From: Sphingomonas sp. Leaf208 | GTDB taxonomy: Bacteria; Pseudomonadota; Alphaproteobacteria; Sphingomonadales; Sphingomonadaceae | Assembly (NCBI RefSeq): GCF_001421415.1 | Contig: NZ_LMKH01000006.1 | Coordinates: 40,963 to 92,896, forward strand | Length of the DNA stretch: 51,934 nucleotides | Direction of reading: 5' to 3' | In this document: positions 44,254 through 51,934 of the stretch, one piece after another | How the letters are laid out: each line of letters starts with the position of its first letter | Numbering within the stretch: the stretch's first letter is position 1 | Translations under genes and position numbers: made by a program | Notes under the pieces: generated by a model | The model's database searches: none | What the model was told of the DNA's origin: nothing | What the model saw: the letters and a program-made list of their open reading frames with translations, nothing else

Positions 44254-44284
44254 ACGGCTGACGGACTAATGCTAGGGGGTGAAA

Positions 44285-45175
44285 ATGATTGATGATCCTG
44301 AAAGCGTCGTGCGAGAGCTTGAGGCGAGCGGCAAATACCGTGTGCTCCGCAGGCTCGATCTGCCTCGGCAGCTTGCGGAGAACCTCGGCACTCCAACCAA
44401 GTGCGGCATCTTCCTCGACATCGAGAGCACAGGTCTGAACCCCGTGCTGAACGAACCGATCGAGTTCGCGATGGTGCCATTCGAATATACAAAGGATGGC
44501 AGGGTGGTCGCTGTTCGCGAACCACTTCATCAGTTCAACGAACCAACGGAAGCCATCCCTTCAGAGATAACCGCCATAACCGGACTCACGGACGCCCATG
44601 TTGCGGGTCACAAACTCGATGTCTCCGCCATCGAGATGTTCGCCGCGCAGGCCGCGATCATAATCGCGCACAACGCCGCTTTCGATCGCCCATTCGCGGA
44701 ACGGATCTCGCCAGTGTTTGCCGCAAAGCCGTGGGCGTGCACGATGTGCGACGTACCGTGGAAAGAGGAAGGCATCGATGGCCGTCGACTGTCGGATCTG
44801 CTCTCGAGATTTTCATATTTCTTCGACGCGCATCGCGCCGTCGACGACTGCAATGCAGGCATTGCGTTGACCACCATGACATTGCCCGTCAGCGGTCGAA
44901 CGGTTCTCGACAGGCTTCTGGAGGTGGCGCGTCAGCCGACCTGGCGAATTTTTGCAGAAGGGGCCCCGTTTGAGACAAAGGAGGTTCTCAAACAGCGCGG
45001 TTACCGATGGAACACGGACGCTGCCGTTGGCCCGCGCGCTTGGCGCATCGACCTCGACGAAGCCAGAGTTGAAACCGAAATCGCGTTCCTCAAGACGGAC
45101 ATCCTGGGTTCGCGATCGATCCCGTCCGTGAGCGAGATAACCGCCTTCCAAAGATATTCGGCAAGAAACAGGTGA
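44285..45175 (+). CDS. DnaQ-like 3'-5' exonuclease
   Basis: A 296-residue DEDDh exonuclease: motif I GIFLDIESTGLNP (D and E), motif II AHNAAFDRPFAE, motif III HRAVDDCNAGIAL. The C-terminal 80 residues (RIFAEGAPFETKEVLKQRGY, RAWRIDLDEARVETEI) occur in exonucleases of this DnaQ subgroup. It starts 31 bp after the giant gene. The ATG at 44285 has AGGGGG five bases before it and is preferred to the GTG at 44279. It almost certainly works with the RT protein, perhaps trimming or proofreading the product, or acting as effector. Confidence 0.9.
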   Translation: MIDDPESVVRELEASGKYRVLRRLDLPRQLAENLGTPTKCGIFLDIESTGLNPVLNEPIEFAMVPFEYTKDGRVVAVREPLHQFNEPTEAIPSEITAITGLTDAHVAGHKLDVSAIEMFAAQAAIIIAHNAAFDRPFAERISPVFAAKPWACTMCDVPWKEEGIDGRRLSDLLSRFSYFFDAHRAVDDCNAGIALTTMTLPVSGRTVLDRLLEVARQPTWRIFAEGAPFETKEVLKQRGYRWNTDAAVGPRAWRIDLDEARVETEIAFLKTDILGSRSIPSVSEITAFQRYSARNR

Positions 45176-45179
45176 ACCT

Positions 45180-45194
45180 CAAGCCAGTGGCTTG
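45180..45194. terminator. Hairpin after the exonuclease gene
   Basis: CAAGCC and GGCTTG form a 6-bp stem with a 3-nt loop (AGT) five bases after the exonuclease stop. No T-run follows, so termination strength is doubtful. The next 250 bp up to mcrC contain no gene that I accept. Confidence 0.35.
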
Positions 45195-45443
45195 ACCATG
45201 GCGCGAGCGCAATCGAGCCCGATCCCCTATCCACCTTCCTGGTCTCGACGATACGGCTGTTCGCCAGCAGATGAAGCTGTTGAAGGCCGTCGAGGCCGGT
45301 GCTGGCTTCCGTGCGGCAAAGCTATTGTACTGAGGGGTAGAGCTGCCACTGAGCGCTATATGAACGAACGTCTGCTTACGCTGGCTTGGCGCTCCAAAGC
45401 GGCCAGGCCGCCGTCGACCAGTACTCAACTTAACGTGTGCGTC

Positions 45444-46484
45444 TCATAGTAGTAAATCCGTCAATCGGAGCTCAATATCGGGCCAAGCACCTGATAGATC
45501 AACAGTTGCCAACCGAACCTGATGACCGTGAACGACATACGTCGCATCAAGCACTTGCCCCACCTGAGGATAAAGCAGCATACCGTCCGCGAGCACCAAA
45601 TTCTGATTAGCGATGGCGTCGTTACGCAGATAGGCGAACAGCTGGTACAGGTTATCAGAACGAAAGCTCGGTGAACCTTGATACTGTTGGAGCGCATCGG
45701 CATAGTACTTGGTGTCTATGATGATCCGCCGGTCGGCGCTCTCAAGGTATACGTCGGTGCGCATGGCCGGGAGGCGCCCGATGCCGTTTGATGTCAGCGG
45801 TACGGCTTGCCACTCGAGCTGGTAGGGTTTGACCCGCAACGCGCGCTGGCTCACGCGGTAGTAGTTACGGATAAAATCCTCAAAAACGCGTGCCATCTTC
45901 CGCTCATCACGGAGAACGTTATGAAAGCCGTATCCCGATCCGGTTTCATCGGGGATCATGCATGCGAATGCCAACTCGCAAATCTTGAGCAGCAGATCGT
46001 AGCGCGCGTTGTTGCGATGGAGCTGAACTCGGGCAAACGCTGCCGCGCTTAACCTGATATCTGCAACATCACCCATTCGGATCCAAAGCCTGTGCAGATC
46101 TCGCGCCAGCGCCGGATCCATGCTGCTGACATTGGCCAATCGCCTCAGCGATGCTTTCAGCAGCTGATTATGCAGCAGGTCGTGGCTAAGCTCGTCATAG
46201 GTACAATGCACCCGGCGCCGATGCCGCGCCTGGAGCTGCAATGTTGGACCGAGCTCGATGAGCCCACGAATGGTGCTCAGCTCTTCTTCACGGGGCAGAT
46301 ACCCCCGATCAAGGCCGCGCTTGAGGAGAGATCGCGTGCCCTCAGACAGGACGCGAGCAAGTAGGTTAGGAAGGTCCGGGCTTTCCTCCGCTCCGGTCGA
46401 GATCGCCTGCGCCTCCTCGAACCGGTTCCACGCGTAGCAAAACAGATAGTAAAGGTTGCGGATTGGGATCGTTGGCTCGCTCAC
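45444..46484 (-). CDS. mcrC: McrC-type restriction subunit
   Basis: A 346-residue McrC protein with the N-terminal IPIRNLYYLFCYAWN signature. The C-terminal PD-(D/E)XK nuclease reads MRTDVYLESADRRIIIDTKYY at residues about 240-262 with D and the IDTK lysine. McrC is the nuclease that McrB drives along DNA carrying modified cytosine. It overlaps mcrB by 4 nt (ATGA), so the two are coupled. Confidence 0.93.
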   Translation of the reverse strand: MSEPTIPIRNLYYLFCYAWNRFEEAQAISTGAEESPDLPNLLARVLSEGTRSLLKRGLDRGYLPREEELSTIRGLIELGPTLQLQARHRRRVHCTYDELSHDLLHNQLLKASLRRLANVSSMDPALARDLHRLWIRMGDVADIRLSAAAFARVQLHRNNARYDLLLKICELAFACMIPDETGSGYGFHNVLRDERKMARVFEDFIRNYYRVSQRALRVKPYQLEWQAVPLTSNGIGRLPAMRTDVYLESADRRIIIDTKYYADALQQYQGSPSFRSDNLYQLFAYLRNDAIANQNLVLADGMLLYPQVGQVLDATYVVHGHQVRLATVDLSGAWPDIELRLTDLLL

Positions 46485-48817
46485 CAGACAGCCAGCAACC
46501 GTACTTTCCAGCGTTCGGCTTTATCCGGCGCGTCGAACCAGTATTCCTGAAGCAGTGGTACCAGCTCGGTGCGCACCACGCGACGGTACCAAGCTGCGTC
46601 ACTCTCCCCGTCGCTCGGGGCGGCGCAGAAGAAACTGTGTCCGATAGCGAAGCCAGGCCCTAAGTTGATGGTATCGCCAATGATCTCGTCGTTAAGCTCG
46701 CCAACCCGGGTGCGAAGTGTGTTGCGAACATCGGCGCCAACTCCAAGTGCCTCCAGGTGCTCGTCGAACCGAGACGAGCTGAGGTTCGGCATCAACGACA
46801 CAAACGCAAAACGACGGCGTAGCGCGTAGTCTACCACCGCTAGTGAGCGATCGGCGGTGTTCATGAGGCCCATGATGTACACATTCGGCGGTACGTGGAA
46901 CGGTACTTTACCTGATGCTAGTGGCATCGCCCATTTCGGGTCGCGCTTATCGGGCTCGATGAGGAGCATCAGCTCACCAAGAATTTTGCTCAAATTACCC
47001 CGATTGATTTCATCGATGACGAACACGTACGTGTGCGTTGGGTCAGCTTCGGCCTTCCGGCAAAACTCGACAAACTTGCCAGGCTTAAGCTCAAATCCGT
47101 GCTCGGCAGGCCGGAAGCCCTCTACGAAGTCTTCGTAAGAGTAGGACTGGTGGAACTGAACAAAGCCGACCCTTTCTCGAGCTTCGACGGCCATGAGAGC
47201 GTAAGCGAGCCGATGAGCAGCGAACGATTTTCCGACCCCGGGCGGTCCTTGGAGGATGATGTTCCGCTTGGCTCGCCAAAGCAGTAGAATGTCCTCGGCA
47301 TCTTCTCGGCTCAGGAACAGCTCCCGGAGAGCATCATCGAGCGTGTATGCCGCGGCTTCATCGCCGCCCTCTTCGAGAACAACCTGCTGCTCGTCGATGT
47401 ATGGCAAATTGCAGCCGGCAAGCTCGACATAAGCACGATTGAGGATGGATCGAAGCGTCGGGGTGGCTTCGGTGAGATACGCGCCCTGGTTCAAGCTGCG
47501 CCGGCTGTTGTAGAAAAGCCCCTTCTGCCCGCTTTCAGCTAACTCTTTGAGCTCAGTCGCAAACGGCTCAGCTTCCAAAAACGCTTCGCGCGATAATGGT
47601 GGTTCGAGCTGCTGATAGTCGATCAGGGTAATCCGATACCCTGGCTGATCAGCCCAGTCGCTGCCAGCTAAGCCAACGAAGCTCTGATCGGCAGCAGTTT
47701 CGACTACCGACACACCAGCGATCGCGTGATTGTCGACAAGGTGGAACACGATGTCTCCGGGCCGGACCTCGAGCATATTGGCATAAATATTCTTGCCGTC
47801 TTTTGAGCGCTGGGGTGACCATAGAGCTTGGCCAAGTGAATGCGCTCCAGACAACCGATCCTCACGGCCATTCACGATTGTTTTCTCGATCCAGAAGCGC
47901 TTGAGGGTCACATCCGCATTGTCACCGAACTGGACAGCCCAACCGGTGCTGTTGCGGAACCAGTCCAGGTCTTGCGGCTGGTCATTAAAGGTAAAAGCGA
48001 TGAGCCGATCGGCCATATCGTGGCCTGCAGAGACCTGCCAGATTGTCGACCTATAGGTGTAAAAATACCAGTCACGGGCGCTGAAGGTTTGATCCCACTC
48101 GACTTGAACCCGCTCGCCATCGCCAGGGTTGGCCGTGATCACGCCACGGGCTTTCATACGCATCACCGACACGCTGTTACCGCGGCTATCAAATGGCAGA
48201 TTATGCTTTTGAACGAACGCCGCCTTGATCGCGATACGCTCGCCAGGCTGCATGGATCGGACCTGTGCAGCCTCGGCGTCCGTAGGCGTACTGATTTCCC
48301 AGATGCCTTCACGCAGGAAGCGCTCGACCTGATCTTCGCGACGGCCAAACGAGGCACCGACGAACCAGTAGAATGGCCCGGAGTCTCGGGGCGTTTGGCT
48401 TTCGATCAGTTGTGTGGTGTCAGCTGCTAGCTCATCAGGCCAGTACGCGGTCCCATTTGCAAACCGTCGGAACGCGGTAGGGGCGGCTTCAAGAGCGTCA
48501 GCAAGCACCCCTAGGGCAACAGCTGAATTTTGAGGAAGGCCGAGTTCCGTACGATCACCACCCTGCCGGACCCAAGCTGTCGGCTTGAGATTACTGATTG
48601 CGAGAATTGTCTCAGTAGCGTCGATGGCACCCCTCTTTTTGCGGCCACAGCGTATCTGACGGTTGATATTGACGTGATACCAGTCGGCACCCGCCTCGTG
48701 CAGTGTGCGGGCAATCCGGAGAAATGCATGCCGGTCGGCGGCGGACCAATTTTCCCACCAACCCGCAAAATCCTCCTTGCCACTGAAATGTACGAGCAAG
48801 CCCCCATCATCAGTCAT
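46481..48817 (-). CDS. mcrB: McrB-type GTPase with EVE-like reader domain
   Basis: A 778-residue McrB. The C-terminal GTPase has Walker A QGPPGVGKSFAA at about 525, Walker B VFVIDEINRGNLSK at about 598 and the family MNTADRS at about 652. Two reader-like modules precede it: YWFVGASFGRREDQVERF with the SVSVMRMKARGVITANPGDG region (about 150-270), and ALWSPQRSKDGKNIYANMLE, RPGDIVFHL (about 325-430), which resembles an EVE/ASCH-like modified-base reader. The first 140 residues are unassigned. The target base modification cannot be predicted. Confidence 0.92.
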   Translation of the reverse strand: MTDDGGLLVHFSGKEDFAGWWENWSAADRHAFLRIARTLHEAGADWYHVNINRQIRCGRKKRGAIDATETILAISNLKPTAWVRQGGDRTELGLPQNSAVALGVLADALEAAPTAFRRFANGTAYWPDELAADTTQLIESQTPRDSGPFYWFVGASFGRREDQVERFLREGIWEISTPTDAEAAQVRSMQPGERIAIKAAFVQKHNLPFDSRGNSVSVMRMKARGVITANPGDGERVQVEWDQTFSARDWYFYTYRSTIWQVSAGHDMADRLIAFTFNDQPQDLDWFRNSTGWAVQFGDNADVTLKRFWIEKTIVNGREDRLSGAHSLGQALWSPQRSKDGKNIYANMLEVRPGDIVFHLVDNHAIAGVSVVETAADQSFVGLAGSDWADQPGYRITLIDYQQLEPPLSREAFLEAEPFATELKELAESGQKGLFYNSRRSLNQGAYLTEATPTLRSILNRAYVELAGCNLPYIDEQQVVLEEGGDEAAAYTLDDALRELFLSREDAEDILLLWRAKRNIILQGPPGVGKSFAAHRLAYALMAVEARERVGFVQFHQSYSYEDFVEGFRPAEHGFELKPGKFVEFCRKAEADPTHTYVFVIDEINRGNLSKILGELMLLIEPDKRDPKWAMPLASGKVPFHVPPNVYIMGLMNTADRSLAVVDYALRRRFAFVSLMPNLSSSRFDEHLEALGVGADVRNTLRTRVGELNDEIIGDTINLGPGFAIGHSFFCAAPSDGESDAAWYRRVVRTELVPLLQEYWFDAPDKAERWKVRLLAVW

Positions 48818-49079
48818 GTCGCCATTCCAACCTTCAGTTCAGCTCTGTAAATCATCACTGGAGCTCGGGTTTGGATTGCGCAGGTGGCACCCCATAGACC
48901 GAACCCACCGCTGACTCTGGCCGCGAACCTCCCACACGAGTTGCTTCATTTCAATGCTTGAAGGTTTGCCCAGGCTGCACGGCACGGAGAGGCTGGCAGT
49001 GCTGGTTAATTTGCGGAGTAGGAGCACACCCTCCTGAGCATGGTAAGCCTGGCGCCAGTAGCTCGTTGTTATCCGACCT
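48818..49079 (-). other. Junction between McrBC and the prophage remnant
   Basis: About 260 bp with an open minus-strand frame from the terminase stop to 48839, but with no start codon in its first third and no recognisable protein. It marks the border of island and phage DNA. Confidence 0.4.
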
Positions 49080-49106
49080 TTAATCAGCCACCCGCTCGAA
49101 TTTCAC
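49080..49106 (-). pseudogene. Start of a large terminase gene, cut after eight codons
   Basis: GTG at 49106 overlaps the small terminase stop as GTGA and reads VKFERVAD followed by a stop TAA. In P27-type phages the next gene is the large terminase, whose product commonly opens with a KF-x-R-A-x-x-type start. The stub fits such a gene interrupted by the island junction. Confidence 0.4.
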
Positions 49107-49570
49107 TCCCCAAAATAGTGAGCCAATGGGTCAGCTTCCTCCTCATCAGCGAGTGATATTCTTGCACGCGCTGCCGGCGAGAAGCCGAGTTCCGACACCA
49201 GCGACCGCATAACAATTGCCTGCTTGTTGAGAACGGAGAGCCATGGGGACTGGATCGGTGTGCCGTTAGCGGTCTTGATGATGACGGGTGTGGAATTGAC
49301 CATCTCGGTCGCCTTCCGATGCAGGCAAAGGGCAATGCACCACGTCTCAAGCACGGGACCATCGCTCGCTTTCAACAGACCCCTGGGGGCGTGCTGTATC
49401 GCATAGACCCAGATGGCCCGCTGCTGGTCGTTGAAGTGGCCGGGCGCGTCACTCAGCTCACCCATCGCGACCGGTTCGTTTTTGCGCTCGTTCAGACGGT
49501 AGTGCTGACCGTCGACCAGCTTCAACTGGGTTGGCTTGCGTTTGCGGCCCGAGTTTCCGTTTCCCGCCAT
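49103..49570 (-). CDS. Phage terminase small subunit, P27 family
   Basis: A 155-residue P27-type small terminase: MAGNGNSGRKRKPTQLKLVD, the helical KNEPVAMGELSDAPGHFNDQ and FSPAARARISLADEEEADPL ending. It recognises phage DNA for packaging. Its start overlaps the methyltransferase stop as TAATG. The presence of a small subunit without its large partner shows that the prophage is incomplete. Confidence 0.9.
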   Translation of the reverse strand: MAGNGNSGRKRKPTQLKLVDGQHYRLNERKNEPVAMGELSDAPGHFNDQQRAIWVYAIQHAPRGLLKASDGPVLETWCIALCLHRKATEMVNSTPVIIKTANGTPIQSPWLSVLNKQAIVMRSLVSELGFSPAARARISLADEEEADPLAHYFGE

Positions 49571-51027
49571 TATCGGCTGCTCGACCCGATACGCTCATCC
49601 GCGATTTCTGAGAACGTGCGACCGTCCTCGGCGAGCGTTGCGCAGCCGCTGGTGAAGTCCTGCCAACGACGCACAATCACATCAACGAACCGCGGATCCA
49701 ACTCACAGAGCCTGGCCTCCCGGCCCAGCGTCTCACAGCAAATCAACGTCGACCCCGAACCGCCAAACAGATCAAGCACGACGTCGCCGGGCTTGGTCGA
49801 GTTGCGCAGCATGCGAGCGATCAGTTCAACCGGCTTCATCGTTGGATGCTCAGCCGAGCGCGTTGGCCGATCGATCCACAAAACCGTAGGTTCGAGGGGG
49901 CGAACGTTCAGGTCGGTCCCAGAAACAATAAGGGACTCATTGCCTACCCTGACCAGGACGGTTCCGTCCGCATTTTGCGAGAACACAGACCCGCCGAGCT
50001 CACGGATGGTCGTTGCCTTACGACCACCATACCACCGATGCCGTGCCCCTGGCTTCCATCCATACAGTACCGGCTCATGCTGCCACTGATAATCGGACCG
50101 GCCGAGTACCAACGCGTTTTTACGCCAGATCAAGCAGCCGGATAGTTTGAAGCCCGCTGACCGAAAGGCAGAGCGAAATGCCAAACCTTCGGTATCGGCA
50201 TGGGCGACGTAGCACGCAGCACCTGACTGAAGGACATCGAACGCAACGGTCATGGCTTGGGTCAAGAATGTTTGGAACAGTTCCCCTTCCATGCTGTCAT
50301 TTGCGATCTTGCCGGCTTTTCCGCGGTAATCGACATTGTAGGGCGGGTCGGTCCAGCATGCGTCAGCCAGGTGTCCTGCCATGAGCTCGGCAACATGCGC
50401 CGCTGACGTGCTATCACCACAAATCACTCTGTGGACGCCAAGCTGCCAGACATCGCCAATCCTCGACACCGGAGTGGGCGCAAGGTTAGGCGCGTCGTCA
50501 GGATCCGTTAGATACTTCGATGCGGCAGGATCCATCGCCTCGAGCTCGTCGCCGGTAAAGCCCGTCAAATCCATGTCGAACCCAAGCTCAACGAGGTCCT
50601 TTAGCTCTGCAGCTAGCAATTCCTCATTCCAGCCTGCGTTGAGCGCGACTTTGTTATCAGCCAGCACATAGGCTCGGACCTGGGCGTCACTCCATCCGAC
50701 CGCCTCGAGGGTCGGGACCTCAGTCAGGCCTAGCTGCTCGGCCGCTAGCAGACGGCCGTGACCTGCGATGACACCATCGGTCTCCGCGCGCACCAACACT
50801 GGGGTGGTCCATCCGAACTCACGAATAAGCCGAGCAATCTGTTCAACCTGCTCTACGGAATGGGTGCGAGCATTTCGCGCATAAGGCACCAGGTCGGCTA
50901 CTCGTCGCATCCGGGGCCGTGACGACGGCCAGCCATCAGAACCGGAGTTGTTGGTCGTCTCGGACGCTGACAAGGCGGTGTTCGCGATCAGCTTATTCGA
51001 CTTACGTCTTGTCGTGGGATTCGTCAT
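49570..51027 (-). CDS. ParB-domain DNA methyltransferase
   Basis: A 485-residue fusion: ParB/Srx-like domain at residues about 40-135 (LVPYARNARTHSVEQVEQIA, VIAGHGRLLAAEQLG) and a class beta methyltransferase with DPPY motif at about 227-230 (CWTDPPYNVDYRGKAG) and a C-terminal SAM motif LDLFGGSGSTLICCE. The target is probably adenine or N4-cytosine; phages use such enzymes to resist host restriction. I chose the ATG at 51027 (MTNPTTRRKSN) with GGGG upstream over the ATG at 51168. Confidence 0.93.
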   Translation of the reverse strand: MTNPTTRRKSNKLIANTALSASETTNNSGSDGWPSSRPRMRRVADLVPYARNARTHSVEQVEQIARLIREFGWTTPVLVRAETDGVIAGHGRLLAAEQLGLTEVPTLEAVGWSDAQVRAYVLADNKVALNAGWNEELLAAELKDLVELGFDMDLTGFTGDELEAMDPAASKYLTDPDDAPNLAPTPVSRIGDVWQLGVHRVICGDSTSAAHVAELMAGHLADACWTDPPYNVDYRGKAGKIANDSMEGELFQTFLTQAMTVAFDVLQSGAACYVAHADTEGLAFRSAFRSAGFKLSGCLIWRKNALVLGRSDYQWQHEPVLYGWKPGARHRWYGGRKATTIRELGGSVFSQNADGTVLVRVGNESLIVSGTDLNVRPLEPTVLWIDRPTRSAEHPTMKPVELIARMLRNSTKPGDVVLDLFGGSGSTLICCETLGREARLCELDPRFVDVIVRRWQDFTSGCATLAEDGRTFSEIADERIGSSSR

Positions 51028-51115
51028 TTGACCCCCCTTCCATTTTTCGCTTTCAGACAAAATTATGACCCACGCCGGTGTCCAGCGTGCGGCGCCAGCC
51101 TTTGGTTTAGCCCCC

Positions 51116-51643
51116 TCACCGGGAACGCGCCTTTGCTTCCGCGATGAGAGGTGCAACGCAATCTCCAATGCTCATCCCCTCGGGCGGTCTGGCAGCGTGC
51201 CGCTTACTTCCTGATTCACTTCCCAGATTCTGTCGGTCAACCTGACCGGCTTCGACTGTCCAACCTGACGGCATGAGCGTACGATTTGGCCGTACGGGAG
51301 CCCGAGTTATCCACAGGTTTATGCACAGTTGGTAAGTGTTGGTTCGGCGCGTGCGCGGCGTGCAAATGATTTGCTTGATGTACGAACGTTCTTTGAGATG
51401 ATCGATCGCACGTGACGCAGTGCTTACGCTGAAACCGCACCGATCTGCCAAAGTCTGCTCTGATGCATAACAACGAAGCGATCTGTTGCCGAGACGAGCC
51501 ATGATCAGCAGCATGTGGTTAGCTGGCGCGTTACCGGTATCCACGTCGAATGCGAGATCAAGCGCGCGCGGTTTTTTCCGCAGCGGCGCAAAGCTTGAAA
51601 TCTCCCGACTTTGCGCCGGCGCTGCGGAACCGGCCGCGGTCAC
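51116..51643 (-). CDS. Helix-turn-helix protein, phage replication/regulatory type
   Basis: A 175-residue protein with a MarR/replication-type HTH: NHMLLIMARLGNRSLRCYAS, EQTLADRCGFSVSTASRAID, HLKERSYIKQI. Similar domains occur in phage replication proteins and helix-turn-helix DNA-binding proteins. The ATG overlaps the stop of the upstream regulator as ATGA. The C-terminal third is low in structure and ends in APLIAEAKARSR. Confidence 0.65.
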   Translation of the reverse strand: MTAAGSAAPAQSREISSFAPLRKKPRALDLAFDVDTGNAPANHMLLIMARLGNRSLRCYASEQTLADRCGFSVSTASRAIDHLKERSYIKQIICTPRTRRTNTYQLCINLWITRAPVRPNRTLMPSGWTVEAGQVDRQNLGSESGSKRHAARPPEGMSIGDCVAPLIAEAKARSR

Positions 51644-51828
51644 TTCGACGCTCCGTAAATTACCGGAAGCACTAGGCCATCTCGCTCGAACGCTTCGATG
51701 TCGCTTACCCGATAAACTACGCGACCGCCGATCTTGATGTAGGGTGGGCCTTTCTTCTCGTAGCGGAAGCGTTCGAGCGTACGCGGGCTAAGCTTCCACC
51801 GACGGGCGAGCTCCACCTGCAGCATCAT
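51640..51828 (-). CDS. Small MerR/AlpA-type DNA-binding protein
   Basis: A 62-residue protein with a winged HTH of the AlpA/excisionase kind: MMLQVELARRWKLSPRTLER, FRYEKKGPPYIKIGGRVVYR, VSDIEAFERDG. Such proteins regulate integrase genes or act as excisionase. It is the first gene of the minus-strand phage unit, coupled to the HTH gene. Confidence 0.85.
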   Translation of the reverse strand: MMLQVELARRWKLSPRTLERFRYEKKGPPYIKIGGRVVYRVSDIEAFERDGLVLPVIYGASK

Positions 51829-51872
51829 CTCACAAACTGAGGTGGCCCCCTAAATGACCTGACAGGGCCCCG

Positions 51873-51886
51873 CTCTTAGATAAGAG
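51873..51886. promoter_or_regulatory. Palindrome CTCTTA-GA-TAAGAG
   Basis: Six-base arms around a 2-bp centre, located between the AlpA-like gene and a possible divergent start at 51895. A symmetric operator for the AlpA-like protein is plausible. Confidence 0.4.
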
Positions 51887-51894
51887 TGAGGCAT

Positions 51895-51934
51895 ATGACT
51901 GACGGTACGACCAGGCGTTACAACGATGGCGAGG
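51895..51934 (+). CDS. Possible divergent gene, cut by the window end
   Basis: An ATG at 51895 preceded by GTGAGG opens MTDGTTRRYNDGE and runs off the window. It faces away from the AlpA-like gene, as a divergent phage gene would. Too short to assign. Confidence 0.25.
   Translation, partial: MTDGTTRRYNDGE

Noticed and set aside
45192..45449. 85-codon plus-strand ORF between the exonuclease and mcrC
   Set aside because: Composition is shadow-like and no similarity was recognised.
48839..49027. 62-codon minus-strand ORF next to mcrB
   Set aside because: Its frame is simply open from the terminase stop; the composition is random and no ribosome binding site is present.
1..51934. CRISPR arrays, rRNA genes or complete tRNA genes
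   Set aside because: No regularly spaced repeat-spacer array was seen, and the only tRNA-like sequence is the 3' half at 23448-23492.

Overview
The window looks like part of the genome or a large plasmid of an alphaproteobacterium, most likely a sphingomonad. This rests on the GC-rich coding sequence, the style of the phenylalanine/tyrosine catabolic genes and the kind of mobile genes present; no rRNA or other taxonomic marker is here, so the assignment is an inference.

Region by region. (1) 91-8582: a near-complete aerobic phenylalanine/tyrosine degradation cluster: an Lrp/AsnC regulator divergent from phhA, then an aromatic aminotransferase, hpd, hmgA, fahA, a truncated maleylacetoacetate isomerase fused at DNA level to a Rieske ferredoxin relic, an SDR that resembles dihydropteridine reductase, and the pterin carbinolamine dehydratase phhB. 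The ATGA/GTGA overlaps suggest one operon. PhhA uses tetrahydropterin; phhB and the SDR would recycle it. The left edge holds a broken class III alcohol dehydrogenase. (2) 8795-25101: a mobile and decayed zone. It has a tyrosine recombinase next to a perfect 9-7-9 inverted repeat, small unknown operons, gene relics (a frameshifted membrane protein and an aldo/keto reductase fragment), an iteron-like array before a 479-residue unknown protein, a complete IS5-family element, an IS3 orfA fragment, a solitary DNA methyltransferase, a large serine recombinase whose 3' end runs into a tRNA-Met fragment, and a P4-type integrase. (3) 25079-30919: cargo genes: an HNH nuclease, a methyltransferase, a PadR-type locus in which one 24-bp motif precedes three transcription units, and a pRiA4b ORF-3 protein. 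(4) 31112-48817: a dense defence island with an Mrr-like nuclease/NACHT STAND protein, a giant protein joining a DnaG-type primase, a reverse transcriptase and a nitrilase, a DnaQ-like exonuclease directly behind it, and McrBC on the opposite strand. (5) 49080-51934: the early packaging end of a prophage on the minus strand (regulator, HTH protein, ParB-methyltransferase, P27-type small terminase), cut off eight codons into what is probably the large terminase gene.

The strongest candidate for an undescribed system is the primase-RT-nitrilase giant (36643-44253) with its exonuclease (44285-45175). All catalytic signatures of the three enzymes can be read in one frame, so one polypeptide might lay its own primer, copy a template and act through a nitrilase domain. 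RT-nitrilase fusions are known from defence-associated reverse transcriptases (UG1/DRT type 1), but I do not recall one with a complete DnaG core in front.
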